A program made the translations under genes and the position numbers. DNA of 64,000 nucleotides from Craterostigma plantagineum (lineage: Eukaryota > Streptophyta > Magnoliopsida > Lamiales > Linderniaceae), in NCBI GenBank assembly GCA_027422505.1, contig JAPQWV010000005.1:17891001-17955000 (forward strand), read 5' to 3'. Below, one piece after another: positions 21,601-34,093 of the stretch. Numbering within the stretch: the first letter of the stretch is position 1; each line of letters begins with the position of its first letter. Below the pieces are notes generated by a model. That model searched no databases. It worked only from the letters and a program-made list of their open reading frames with translations, and was not told where the DNA came from.

Positions 21601-22925
21601 GGACCAAAAATTAAATGAGACGGCGCAGAAAGTAACAGCTACCGTCCAAACTGTTAGACCAATTCCAATCAATCTAAATGGATTAACGCTGCAAAAACAA
21701 ACAATATAAAAAGATAATACAGTAACGAACAAGAAACAGAGAAGGACAAGACAAGTAATGAAATGATCAATTTCCTCAGTTATTCAAAGTAAGTGACTTT
21801 ATTACCCCTTGGCGGCAGATGCAAATATAGGTGATGCCACAAGGAGCCCAACCATGAATGCAGACGAAATAACTCCATCCTCAAAATTATTAAGGTTAAA
21901 CGCGCCCCTGCATACAAGAAAATTTAAAAAAAAAAACGCCCCCATAAGTAACTAGGAAGTCCAATGGGTCTGCTCAGAAAACAAAGACATATCAATATCA
22001 TTAAGCACTGTAATAAATCCAACTTGATCCCCTATTCGTCATCAAACATGAAGAGAGACAAGAATCCCTTTCCTCAATCTTGCTGATCTTCAAGCCAAAT
22101 GGCAAAAAATTATGATGCTTCACCTTGAGGAACTCAACTCACTCGAAGCACTCTATCTATAAATAGACAACAGAGGAAAGCAAAAGACTCACTGAATCCC
22201 AGTTCCAGCACTGCATGTTCCACTGCTCGTGCAAGTTCCACGACTACCATTCACGCCGTTGCTTGCTATAGCACCACGGTCGATGTAATTTATCAAATTT
22301 ATGATGCAAAATATGCCAAGTAATCTGCAAGTTGAAAAGATAATCCTCAAACCAATAGATAATCTAAGAAAGAGGAAAGCAAGCGAACATGAACCTAGCA
22401 GGTAACAAAGAAAGTTGAAACAATTCTCAATGAACAGAAATCCCCAAATCCTCAAAATCTAACTTGGAATTCAATGGATAAAAACCGAACGAAGTCCATT
22501 ACGACCAACACCATAACTTATCTAATCTGACAAACGAGTACAATAACACCCTTTTTTCCATCTCAAAGCAAAGAATAAACAAAAACCTACCCATCAAAGC
22601 CTACTCCCCTCTCAAGGAAATCGAAGTTGTGCCTGATAAAAACGCCCAATTCCTCATTCACCCCAATAATTAAAACTCTCCCACAATGTATAGCACCCAA
22701 AGAATGGGGGTATTCGAAAACAAGCACATAAGCTCAAGAAACAAGAAAATATCTCGTTGGAAAAGTCAACCTTTTGGGTGTAAACCAAGACGGCTTGGGC
22801 TCTGATGAATTGGCCATCCTTGCCATTTCGTTCTCTTTCCCTTGCTTTAAAGGCTCAGAATCTAGTATCGGGTTCGGGGTAAGATCCGTGTCTAGCTTTG
22901 GATCCTGGAGCTTCTTGTCTCCCAT
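18631..22925 (-). CDS. Spinster-like major facilitator transporter (probable SPNS sphingolipid transporter)
   Basis: Sixteen exons on the minus strand: 22925-22771, 22324-22193, 21907-21806, 21688-21584, 21478-21403, 20969-20895, 20753-20654, 20584-20522, 20261-20207, 20114-20041, 19918-19842, 19703-19590, 19404-19285, 19167-19039, 18920-18842 and 18743-18631. All introns are GT-AG, and the joined frame is 1569 bp (522 residues plus stop) without a break. The protein starts MGDKKLQDPK, then a polar N-terminus. Conserved blocks are INLINYIDRGAIASNGVNG (helix 1 and the family loop), NNFEDGVISSAFMVGLLVAS, VNPFRLIGIGLTVWT, VGVGEASFISLAAPFIDDNA, and near the end SLRPLSMAISTVSIHIFGD. These match plant spinster homologues, 12-helix membrane proteins thought to move sphingolipids or related lipids; the substrate is inferred from family only. 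An upstream in-frame ATG at 22958 exists, but the 22925 start suits the family better. Confidence 0.9.
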
Positions 22926-24870
22926 CACAACAGATAAATATCCCGTTATATATATCATACTATATTTTTTAACCTAGTGTCTGCCACGTTGAAATTATTG
23001 ACATTGACGTGTTCTTTCTTTGTTTTCGGTTTTTACTTTCTAGGTCGATATTGTTTACCTTTGCCCGTGGTTAACTTGGTGAAACATCAAATGCATTTAC
23101 ATAGAGAATTATAGTTTTCAAGTAAGACTACCTCAAAAACCAAGCTGGAATTACATATAAGTTTCTTGGATTCTCTTATGCAGCATGTGTCTTGCAGCTC
23201 TTTGTTCTTGTCATCAGTAATTTTCTCTTTGTTCATGCACCTGGAACTTCATATATGATAATTAATCTTCCTCGGCGCGATCGGTAAGCTTACTAAACAC
23301 ATCTCTAATTGGCGGGTATTTGGAAATCTTCCAGCAAGTCTCCCTTGTAAAGAGATCAAGGTCTCATTTTGTAAATCGTCTTTCACAATAGTCTTTGAAT
23401 CGTCCATTATTATCTCGAAACTAAATGGTTGTGAATTCTATTCCAAACTTCAAGCTTATTTATTCTTTCGGACAAAAGCTCGCCTATCATTACGGTACGC
23501 GCCGCCGCTTCCGAAATCGAGCTCCCCGTCCTCGGCAGCACTATCTTAATTTTCTGTGTTTGTTGTGTGTCTATACAGTGTCTGTTATTATGTCTCTTTT
23601 GGTGTTATGGTTTTGTCTTCGCCCTTTTGTCAACTTGTGTGGCTTGTTCTTATAGTATATGTAGGGCTCAATACTGACATAAATAAATACATTTTTAAAT
23701 TAATTATAATAATTTTTTGGGCCCATTTCATGAATTATGGAATTAATGGCCTTAAAAAATGGTAAAAATCCACTTATTGGACATTGAACCCTAAATGGGG
23801 CCCAAAATTGTCCCAAAAATTATGAGGCCCCATGGGCCTGTACAATGGGTTAGGATGCACAGGCCCAAATCCGACCCTGATGGTTGTTAGTATGTTTGTT
23901 ATGTGTTTTGATTATTTGATTATGTCTGTTTGTTGTCTTGTTCACTCTACTTTTGGTTTCATTGTGTTGGTGATTGTGCAGCTATTAGGTTGTGTTCATC
24001 GGCCTCTCGAGTTGGGAGTTTAATAGCCATGAATGTGGAGTTTTAAGCTCGATTAGAGTAGGTTCTTTAGTTCTTTTTGTTGTAACTTTGAAAATTTATT
24101 TTCTTTCGGTCTTTTGTCTTCTGTGTGGAAGTTTATTCTCCTTTTATAGGAGTGTCTTGTCCTCTTTACGAGATATATTTTCTATTTAAAATTGATGAGA
24201 TCAGAGGGCCGTGTGGACTATTTAGCCGTTTGTACCGTTTTTATATAATGCAAGCAATCGTTTGAAAAAAAAAAATATAATTGCAAGAGACAGTCCTTTG
24301 CATTTTCCGTCTTCACTTTCTTCCACTTCACTTTATAAAGCCCATCTTCTTCGGACAGAACATCTAACAAGTAGAGGAAACAACTCCTACAATAGGAGAC
24401 TAAACTCCCAACCTGGGAGACTCACGAATCCACAAAACAAAACAACCCAGTAGAAAATAAGAAACAACTAGGGACTAAATCACTAACAAAGAACCAGCCA
24501 AACAAGGTACAACCATGAAACGCTGACCAAACAATTAACAAAAAGCAAACGAAACGAAAACAATCAGATAACCAGCAGAACACAACAAACAAACACACCA
24601 TCGAAACGAACGAGAAAAAGACGAAAACAGAAAAATGGAAACTTAAAATCTAATCCAACATTGCTCCCCATCCTCTCACCGGAGGATGAGGAGCATGATG
24701 GTAGCGCATGAACCTGTTGAAGCTGTCAGGAAAACGATCGAGTAGGATAGGATTTCGATAAAATGTTCTGATCTAGGTGTGGGCCTTGGTCTTGCTGAAC
24801 TTTGTTTGAAGAGCCTTTAAGACGTGGGCCCGCCGCAGCCGTGGAGTGTGAGAAGAAGAAGGTGGTGGTT
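22926..24870. other. Gene-free region upstream of the SPNS gene
   Basis: This should hold the minus-strand promoter and 5' UTR of the transporter near 22926-23200. The rest (23400-24650) is T-rich on the plus strand, with segments such as GTTGGGAGTTTAATAG (24012) and an inverted relative ACTAAACTCCCAACCTGGGA (24400), and an A-run at 24266. These resemble 3' ends of old LINE-like elements in opposite orientations, but no reverse transcriptase frame is present and I do not call an element. The short open frames are not supported. Confidence 0.35.
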
Positions 24871-25259
24871 TGGTGGAGGCTGTGTAATACCCGTAAAATT
24901 TAATTATGGGATTTTGATTTAATTAACAGAGAATTAGAAATTTTGCGGGATTAATTAAATAGAGAAGCTAGGAATTTGGGTGAAGACTTTGTTTATTTAT
25001 AACACATAATTACTTTAAACGTGACGAATGATACAATGCTTTCATGTTTTCATGCTTTAAAGTGAATTATGTGTTGATCTTGATATGATTCCATGTTACC
25101 TGATTTATAATTTCCTCTATGTGTTATATGAATTATGACTTACATAATGAATTTAGAACTTAGAAAATTTTAGAGGTCTTACATGTATAGAGGAAGCTTT
25201 AGCGAAGAATTAATTAAAGTAAATTAGTATAAGATGGTATGAAATAGATTCAATTGATT

Positions 25260-25690
25260 TTGGACTAAGAATCGATCAATTAAAGGTAGGAATCGACTGA
25301 TTCTATGTTTATAGATAGCAGAATCGATCGGTTGTGAGGGTGGAAACATAAATGATTGTATAGAAAGTATAATCGATCGATTCAATATATAGATATACCT
25401 GAGTATACCTAACAATCACCGATGAATGAAGTTTAAGAAGAGAAATCGATCGATTGATGAACATGGAATGAGAAATCGATCGAATCTTATATCTATTAAT
25501 AATGAAATTGTCGAGCAATCAAATTAGGAGAATCGGACGATTGATGTATGTGGTGTAGAGAGGAATCGATCGATTATTGTTGTGTGCTATGATTGAATAT
25601 ATTTAAATTAAATCGATCAACTCACAAGCTTAGAAATAGTTCGATCAATTTATGTACGTTGAAAAGAGCTTCAATCGTTACATAATATAT
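25260..25690. repeat. AATCGATCGATT palindromic word array (LTR1; also 30820-31245 and 36315-36740)
   Basis: Exact or one-off copies of AATCGATCGATT occur near 25265, 25322, 25370, 25443, 25470, 25562 and 25610, unevenly spaced by ~25-90 bases. The word is a perfect 12-base palindrome. The same array is conserved in LTR2 and LTR3. Confidence 0.7.
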
Positions 25691-26309
25691 TGAATTTAGA
25701 CCAATCATTACTCATGTAGAGATGAATAAATAAAAGCCACGTAAGGGTTTCTTAACATGTGAGGTAAAGATACTAGCTTAGTCACCTACTTGTCAACTCA
25801 ATCACCAATTTCCAAGCTCCCATGTTGATCTAATAGATTGAGTAATTCATAGAAAAAGTACGATCATAAGATAAAGACCATTAAAAACTTCAAAGGGAAA
25901 ATTCAAGACTCTTTCGTAAGCTTGGAAGTAGGTATACTTTCTTACCTTAATTTTATGCTTTAATTATAGACTTAACGTGTTCTAAGGATTATTAAACACA
26001 AGAAAGGCTAGTTGTTTAGGTATTTATATAAAGGCTAAGTTTCGAAGGTCTTGAAATATTAAGACTCTTAGGGTATTTAAAGTGTTCTTGATGAAAACCC
26101 TAATTGTGGAGCTTCAATTCATGTTAACATTGTTGTTGCTTAGATTTGTGTAGGCTCACGTCTGAAAGTTAATAAACTTGAAGTTACTTTCTAATAGGAA
26201 GAACAAGAGAGTAGATAAAATACTAAGGGTCTGAACGTTGGAATACTTAGTGAAAATAGATTCGGACATTTAACTTGGTATTAATTCTTATTACTGGATA
26301 TGTTCTTCG

Positions 26310-26770
26310 GTAGAATCTCGAGATTTAAGTCAAAGTCATATCGAGATTGTCCTCAAAGATGATATCGAAACCCTTATGTATTATTTAATATCGAAATCGT
26401 ATATCGAGATCTATCTTGAATAACAATGTCGAGCTCTTAAATATAATGTCGACATCCATGACATCGAAATACACATCTCGACATATTACTTATAATATCG
26501 ATATCCATCTTCAAGTATTTTATGATCTAATATCGAAATCATATCAAATGTCGAGATTTAGCTTTAAGGTTGGCTTCGAAGATTTATTCTATATCGAGTT
26601 TCATATCGAGATTTATCTCATGAACATATCAAAATCTTGTGCATACTATATCAAGATGTATCTAACCCAAGCTCGAAATCCTTAAGCATTATTTAATTAA
26701 TATCGAATTCAGTATATATTATATCGAGATCCACTTCAAGTTGGGTTTCGAAATGTTATGTACTATTTAA
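26310..26770. repeat. TATCGAGAT word array (LTR1; also about 31870-32320 and 37365-37810)
   Basis: More than fifteen copies of (T)ATCGAGAT or ATATCGAAAT-like words, for example at 26337, 26388, 26400, 26589, 26602 and 26721. The 89-codon frame at 26416 is generated by these words and is not a gene. Confidence 0.65.
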
Positions 26771-27317
26771 CTAATTTGGAACTATGTCTAATAGGATTCG
26801 TAATGGTACTTTTCAATTCAAATTAAAATATTCAGAATTATAAGGTTAAGGTTTCGAAATTCATAAAAGTCGAAACTATGATTTTCAAATTAAGTCAATT
26901 TCGTGAAATTATTATTAGACTAACAAACCCTAATTTTATATATTTCTATACTTAGGGTTTGAAGGTTAGCAATTTACAAGTACGATAAGCTAAATAGCTA
27001 AGGATACCAGGTAAGTGGAAATCGCAACTACAACACATAATTTTTATGTGCATGAAATTATGTGTTATGTGATTTTATGATTTTATATGACGTGTCTATG
27101 TGCTGCTATGATTTTATGTGAATTCTTACGTGATTTAATTACGTTATACAATGACATGACACGCATATTCATGGCATGAGCATATGCACGCACGACTAGT
27201 ATGAGAGTCAGGAAGATAGCGTGCATAAGTATAAGATCGCCTGTGAGCGATGTATATTGGCCGATATGGGCATTTGTGTCGACCTCAATGATGAGTCACG
27301 GCTCTTCTATGCTACCT

Positions 27318-27770
27318 AAATATATTACGGCGATTCACGAGGCCGACTGCCTGATTCACGAAATGCAGGTATATAAATATATTACGGCGATTCACGAGGC
27401 CGACTGCCTGATTCACGAGAGGCAGGTATATAAATATATTACGGCGATTCACGAGGCCGACTGCCTGATTCACGAGAGGCAGGTATATAAATATATTACG
27501 GCGATTCACGAGGCCGACTGCCTGATTCACGAGAGGCAGGTATATAAATATGTTACGGCGATTCACGAGGCCGACTGCCTGATTCACGAGAGGCAGGTAT
27601 ATAAATATATTACGGCGATTCACGAGGCCGACTGCCTGATTCACGAGAGGCAGGTATATAAATATATTACGGCGATTCACGAGGCCGACTGCCTGATTCA
27701 CGAGAGGCAGGTATATAAATATATTACGGAGATTCACGAGGCCGACTGCCTGATTCACGAGAGGCAGGTA
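27318..27770. repeat. 57-bp hairpin minisatellite, 8 copies (LTR1)
   Basis: The unit is ATATAAATATATTACGGCG, ATTCACGAGGCCGA, then CTGCCTGATTCACGAGAGGC AG. Within it CTGCCT and AGGCAG form a 6-bp stem around a GATTCACGAG loop, and GATTCACGAG also occurs once outside the stem. Copies are nearly identical; the first differs (GAAATGCAG). 57 is divisible by 3, so frames stay open on both strands. Confidence 0.9.
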
Positions 27771-28598
27771 AATACCCCGTAGCGGGAGATGCAACCTGGA
27801 GGATGCGACTCGAGGGTATGAGCGGCACTGAGGGAACCTCGAGTGTTGACGACCTCGTAGTAAGCTACCAGTGAGAAGCGCCCGTGTGTCAGACCGCATT
27901 GGGATGGAAAGGCGCCTTAGGGTTAAACGAAATTTGTGTGTCCGGGTTAGCCTCTCAATGGGAACGCATTGGGATTGAAAGGCACTAGTAGCCTCTCAGT
28001 ATGGACCATATTGGGATTGAAAGGCACCATAGGGATAAGCACAAATGGAGTACTCTGGTTTAGCCTCCCACTGTGTGTACTGCCACTTATACCCTTAGGG
28101 GTTTGAGCTCTATATGGTGCATAGTAAGATTGAAAGCCGAAAGGGCCCAAATATGAAATGAAAAGAATGAGAAGAATATGAGAGGTCAATAGCATTGGCG
28201 CAAATGCCTTCGCTATTTAGGTCACGTGCATTTCATGCATGGTTTTCACTTACTGAGCTTTATAAGCTCATTCCACGTTTTTATGTGTTGTAGGACCCCG
28301 CGATCACGGTACGTGATCATTTTCACGGCGAGGCCAACTTTTGAAGCTTCCGGAGGCTTTTGAGATGGAAGTGTGTGCATGGATGCGACCTGGTGGAGGC
28401 CCAGTAAATAGTTTTATTTTGACACGCTTGCGCGCTTTCCTATGTTATTAGGACCCAGGATGATTTTGTAGGAACCGTTACGATTCCTTTTTATAAAAGG
28501 AAAAATTTTATCCGAAATCTCATACGATTTATTTCGTTATTACGGCATTAGTCGCGTAGACTAGTTAAGAAATAGCGGTGGAAGGCGGGGCTGCCACA

Positions 28599-30444
28599 AG
28601 TGGTATCAGAGCTTAGGATATAGGTTCTGCAGACTGTCCATGTACACACACTCAAAAGCACGGAAGCGGCCTTGCTTGTAAGTTTTATGTTTCTATGAAT
28701 TTCTTGTATTACATGATTGGTTAATTTAGGAACGTTAGGATAAAAGAACAATGGGTAGAACAAGAGGTGAGAATAGCGGAGGTGCAGATAAAAGCAAAGA
28801 ATCCGCAGCTCCTACTGATAGTCGGGATGCGACTATCCTTCAACTCGCGGAACTAGTCCGCCAACAATCTGCCAAATTCAGCAACTAATTCAGCAACAAA
28901 ACGCTGACGGACAATCAAGTAACGGACCCCCTCAGGCCGACAGAATCGAAATGATCGGGGAAAGATTTCGTAAACTTAACCCCCCAACCTTTGAAGATGC
29001 TGTTGACCCAACCTCGGCTGAGGATTGGCTCCGAACCCTAGAAACTATGTTCCAACATAGTCGTACCCCTGAAACAGAAAAGGTCTTGTGCGCTAGCTAC
29101 CTATTAAGGGGAAGCGCAGGTCATTGGTGGGACACAATCCTGATTCTCGAAGATCCCTTGACAATGACCTGGGAGCGTTTCAACGAACTTTTCCGAAATA
29201 AGTATTTCACTGCTCCCGTTCGAGCCCAAAGGATGAACGAGTTCATCAATCTCCGCCAGGGAGCAATGACGGTGGCAGAGTATATTAGGAAATTCGAACA
29301 GTTATCTCGATTCGCCACCCACATGGTGAGCACCGACTCGCTGAAAATTGAGCATTTTATGGAAGGCCTGAAGCCAGAACTCTATCGTGATGTTGGCATG
29401 GCTGGATTCCAAGGAGTTACGTATGCCCAAATGGCGGAACGAGCCTTGATGGCTGAACAAGCTGAAAGCCGAATTGTACGAGCCCAGGAGATTAAAAGGA
29501 AGTTCGAACAAGAAACAAAAGGGGACGGAAATAACCCGAAGAAACCGTTCATTCCTAAGAACGTGAAGCCTAATTTCCAAAGACGCCCTGGACCACCCCG
29601 ACAGCCTAATCCGAATCAAGGAAGACCCCAACCGGAATCACCTAAAAGTGCACGGCGCCATCTAGGCGTCTGTTTCTCCCAAAACGCCACCTGTTTTAAA
29701 TGTGGCAAGACAGGTCACTACTCCGTAGCGTGCCCAGAGAATGCATCTGGAAGACAGGGAGCAAGTCAGGCCAAGCCGCTGACGGCCCCCGCTCGAGTAT
29801 ACATGCTCACAGCGGAAGAAGCTGAAAACAATCAGTCCGAGATGGAAGGTACCCTTCTAACCGATTAAACCTCAACATGCATTCTAGTGGACTTAGGAGC
29901 CACATTTTCTCTTGAATCCACCACTTATGTGGTAAGACTCGGAATCTCTTTTAGCCGACTTGGTTGCTACTAGTTCGAGTGTCGACCTGAATCGTAATCG
30001 TAATAGATAGGCTTCCGAAATAGGAAGTCATACCTTAATTCCTAAAACCTAAGATCCAATAGTATTGAGGTATAATCCTATGCCCCAATCTTTTGCTCAT
30101 CTTGAGAAACATATTCGTTCCGTATCAGAATGGCGCAGTGGAAGCGTGTTGGATGCTAATAACTTTCGGTCTCTGCCTAAGTTAGAATTATAGGAATTCT
30201 TGTTGACTCTTGTTAACTCTTCGAGGTAATATTGGTTCCACTAACTGGAACAATCTTCCTATCTATTCCATCAGGATCCTAATCCTTTCTATCCTCGAAA
30301 ATTATTTGAGATTCCTTGATGACTTCCTAGGGTGAATTTCTATCACCTAACCAAGCCAGCTCAATTTCCTACTGATCGTTACCCTGAATTAATTATTCCA
30401 GTCGACGGAATTTCGGGGGCGAAATTCTTTTAAGGGAGGGAGGA
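28599..30444 (+). other. Body 1: primer binding site, gag remnant, protease stub, polypurine tract
   Basis: TGGTATCAGAGC lies at 28601-28612, two bases after LTR1. A leader of about 140 bp precedes the gag start at 28751. After the gag stop (29868) the plus strand still encodes ILVDLGATFSL at 29882, the Asp motif of a retroviral-type protease, followed by stops. The rest, to the polypurine tract at 30427-30444, has no frame, consistent with internal deletion of pol. Confidence 0.75.
28751..29868 (+). pseudogene. Gypsy gag, copy 1 (frameshifted near its N terminus)
   Basis: The frame opens at 28751 (MGRTRGENSGG), and a one-base deletion near 28872, relative to copy 2, shifts it. From about 28951 the correct frame is open to the stop at 29868. 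It contains a retrotransposon Gag domain (HWWDTILILEDPLTMTWERF, AEYIRKFEQLSRFA), a basic Pro-rich linker and an intact CCHC knuckle CFKCGKTGHYSVAC near 29695. So the knuckle survives here while the start is uncoupled, the reverse of copy 2. Gag would package RNA in a virus-like particle; this copy as it stands would make only an N-terminally truncated product. Confidence 0.85.
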
Positions 30445-33400
30445 TGTAATACCCGTAAAATTTAATTACGGGATTTTGATTTAATTAACAGAGAATTAGA
30501 AATTTTGCGGGATTAATTAAATAGAGAAGCTAGGAATTTGGGTGAAGACTTTGTTTATTTATAACACATAATTACTTTAAACGTGACGAATGATACAATG
30601 CTTTCATGTTTTCATGCTTTAAAGTGAATTATGTGTTGATATGATTCCATATTACCTGATTTATAATTTCCTCTATGTGTTATATGAATTATGACTTACA
30701 TAATGAATTTAGAACTTAGAAAATTTTAGAGGTCTTACATGTATAGAGGAAGCTTTAGCGAAGAATTAATTAAAGTAAATTAGTATAAGATGGTATGAAA
30801 TAGTTTCAATTGATTTTGGACTAAGAATCGATCAATTAAAGGTAGGAATCGACTGATTCTATGTTTATAGATAGCAGAATCGATCGGTTGTGAGGGTGGA
30901 AACATAAATGATTGTATAGAAAGTATAATCGATCGATTCAATATATAGATATACCTGAGTATACCTAACAATCACCGATGAATGAAGTTTAAGAAGAGAA
31001 ATCGATCGATTGATGAACATGGAATGAGAAATCGATCGAATCTTATATCTATTAATAATGAAATTGTCGAGCAATCAAATTAGGAGAATCGGGCGATTGA
31101 TGTATGTGGTGTAGAGAGGAATCGATCGATTATTGTTGTGTGCTATGATTGAATATATTTAAATTAAATCGATCAACTCACAAGGCTTAGAAATAGTTCG
31201 ATCAATTTATGTACGTTGAAAAGAGCTTCAATCGATACATAATATGTTGAATTTAGACCAATCATTACTCATGTAGAGTTGAATAAATAAAAGCCACGTA
31301 AGGGTTTCTTAACATGTGAGGTAAAGATACTAGCTTAGTCACCTACTTGTCAACTCAATAACCAATTTCCAAGCTCCCATGTTGATCTAATAGATTGAGT
31401 AATTCATAGAAAAAGTATGATCATAAGATAAAGACCATTAAAAACTTCAACGGGGAAATTCAAGACTCTTTCGTAAGCTTGGAAGTAGGTATACTTTCTT
31501 ACCTTAATTTTATGCTTTAATTATAGACTTAACGTGTTCTAAGGATTATTAAACACAAGAAAGGCTAGTTGTTTAGGTATTTATATAAAGGCTAAGTTTC
31601 GAAGGTCTTGAAATATTAAGACTCTTAGGGTATTTAAAGTGTTCTTGATGAAAACCCTAATTGTGGAGCTTCAATTCATGTTAACATTGTGGTTGCTTAG
31701 ATTTGTGTAGGCTCACGTCTGAAAGTTAATAAACTTGAAGTTACTTTCTAATAGGAAGAACAAGAGAGTAGATAAAATACTAAGGGTGAACGTTGGAATA
31801 CTTAGTGAAAATAGATTCGGACATTTAACTTGGTATTAATTCTTATTACTGGATATGTTCTTCGGTAGAATCTCGAGATTTAAGTCAAAGTCATATCGAG
31901 ATTGTCCTCAAAGATGATATCGAAACCCTTATGTATTATTTAATATCGAAATCTTATATCGAGATCTATCTTGAATAACAATGTCGAGCTCTTAAATATA
32001 ATGTCGAGATCCATGACATCGAAATACACATCTGACATATTACTTATAATATCGATATCCATCTTCAAGTATTTTATGATCTAATATAGAAATCATATCA
32101 AATGTCGAGATTTAGCTCTAAGGTTGGCTTCGAAGATTTATTCTATATCGAGTTTCATATCGAGATTTATCTCATGAACATATCAAAATCTTGTGCATAC
32201 TATATCAAGATGTATCTAACCCAAGCTCGAAATCCTTAAGCATTATTTAATTAATATCGAATTCAGTATATATTATATCGAGATCCACTTCAAGTTGGGT
32301 TTCGAAATGTTATGTACTATTTAACTAATTTGGAACTATGTCTAATAGGATTCGTAATGGTACTTTTCAATTCAAATTAAAATATTCAGAATTATAAGGT
32401 TAAGGTTTCGAAATTCATAAAAGTCGAAACTATGGTTTTCAAATTAAGTCAATTTCGTGAAATTATGATTAGACTAACAAACCCTAATTTTATATATTTC
32501 TATACTTAGGGTTTGAAGGTTAGCAATTTACAAGTACGATAAGCTAAGTAGCTAAGGATACCAGGTAAGTGGAAATCGCAACTACAACACATAATTTTTA
32601 TGTGCATGAAATTATGTGTTATGTGATTTTATGATTTTATATGACGTGTCTATGTGCTGCTATGATTTTACGTGAATTCTTACGTGATTTAATTACGTTA
32701 TACAATGACATGACACGCATATTCATGGCATGAGCATATGCACGCACGACTAGTATGAGAGTCAGGAAGATAGCGTGCATGAGTATAAGATCGCCTGTGA
32801 GCGATGTATATTGGCCGATATGGGCATTTGTGTCGACTCAGTGATGAGTCACGGCTCTTCTATGCTACCTAACTATATTACGGCAATTCACGAGGCCGAC
32901 TGCCTGATTCACGAAAGGCAGGTATATAAATATATTACGGCGATTCACGAGGCCGACTGCCTGATTCACGAGAGGCAGGTATATAAATATATTACGACGA
33001 TTCACGAGGCCGACTGCCTGATTCACGAGAGGCAGGTATATAAATATATTACGGCGATTCACGAGGCCGACTGCCTGATTCACGAGAGGCAGGAATATAA
33101 ATATATTACGGCGATTCACTAGGCCGACTGCCTGATTCACGAGAGGCAGGTATATAATATATTACGGCGATTCACGAGGCCGACTGCCTGATTTACGAGA
33201 GGCAGGTATATAAATATATTATGGTGATTCACGAGGCCGACTGCCTGATTCACGAGAGGCAGGTAAATACCCCGTAGCGGGAGATGCAACCTGGAGGATG
33301 CGACTCGAGGGTATGAGCGGCACTGAGGGAACCTCGAGTGTTGGCGACCTCGTAGTAAGCTACCAGTGAGAAGCGCCCGTGTGTCAGACCGCATTGGGAT

Positions 33401-34093
33401 GGAAAGGCGCCTTAGGGTTAAACGAAATTTGTGTGTCCGGATTAGCCTCTCAATGGGAACGCCTTGGGATTGAAAGGCACTAGTAGCCTCTCAGTGTGGA
33501 CCATATTGGGATTAAAAGGCACCATAGGGATAAGCACAAATGGAGTACTCTGGTTTAGCCTCCCACTGTGTGTACTGCCACTTATACCCTTAGGGGTTTG
33601 AGCTCTATATGGTGCATAGTAAGATTGAAAGCTGAAAGGGCCCAAATATGAAATGAAAAGAACGAGAAGAATATGAGAGGTCAATAGCATTGGCGCAAAT
33701 GCCTTCGCTATTTAGGTCACGTGCATTTCATGCATGGTTTTCACTTACTGAGCTTTATAAGCTCATTCCACGTTTTTATGTGTTGTAGGACCCCGCGATC
33801 ACGGTACGTGATCATTTTCACGGCGAGGCCAACTTTTGAAGCTTCCGGGGGCTTTTGAGATGGAAGTGTGTGCATGGATGCGACCTGGTGGAGGCCCAGT
33901 AAATAGTTTTATTTTGACACGCTTGCGCGCTTTCCTAAGTTATTAGGACCCAGGATGATTTTGTAGGAACCGTTACGATTCCTTTTTATAAAAGGAAAAA
34001 TTTTATCCAAAATCTCATACGATTTATTTCGTTATTACGGCATTAGTCGCGTAGACTAGTTAAGAAATAGCGGTGGAAGGCGGGGCTGCCACA
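30445..34093 (+). repeat. LTR2 (middle LTR) of the tandem gypsy element
   Basis: 3649 bp. Its 5' two thirds share with LTR3 variants absent from LTR1 (for example GTTGATATGATTCCATATT, GGGCGATTGATG, CTCAATAACC, CATTGTGGTTG, GCATGAGTATAAG). Its 3' part shares with LTR1 variants absent from LTR3 (CCCCGCGATC, the ~370-bp segment missing in LTR3, GACACGC, GAACCGTT, ATAGCGGTGG). It is thus a mosaic of the other two. The minisatellite at 32871-33265 has 7 copies, one with a base deletion and one with a stop. Confidence 0.85.
32871..33265. repeat. 57-bp hairpin minisatellite, 7 copies (LTR2)
   Basis: Same unit as in LTR1. Copy 6 starts with TATATAATATA, one A short, so the open frames break here. 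Copy 5 has CACTAGG in place of CACGAGG. Confidence 0.9.

Larger units (their letters stand above)
24883..28598 (+). repeat. LTR1 of the tandem gypsy element
   Basis: 3716 bp, ends TGTAATACCC...CTGCCACA. It contains an AATCGATCGATT word array (25260-25690), a TATCGAGAT word array (26310-26770) and the 57-bp minisatellite (27318-27770). The open frames over the minisatellite (193 and 195 codons on opposite strands) are by-products of a repeat length divisible by three. It lacks the indel and base variants shared by the 5' parts of LTR2 and LTR3. Confidence 0.85.

Noticed and set aside
23655..23885. hAT-like element from TAGGGCTCAATACTG to CCGACCCTGA
   Set aside because: The ends match poorly and the flanks (ATAGTATATG and TGGTTGTTAG) give no duplication.
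27318..27770. CRISPR-like repeat array
   Set aside because: The units are contiguous without unique spacers and the window is plant nuclear DNA.
27201..27899. Long open frames (193 and 195 codons) on both strands in LTR1, and similar ones in LTR2 and LTR3
   Set aside because: They exist only because the 57-bp minisatellite unit is a multiple of three and lacks stops. The encoded 19-residue repeats have no other support, and the frames break in LTR2.
28601..28612. tRNA gene signal at TGGTATCAGAGC sites
   Set aside because: These 12-mers are retrotransposon primer binding sites complementary to a tRNA end; no cloverleaf is present.
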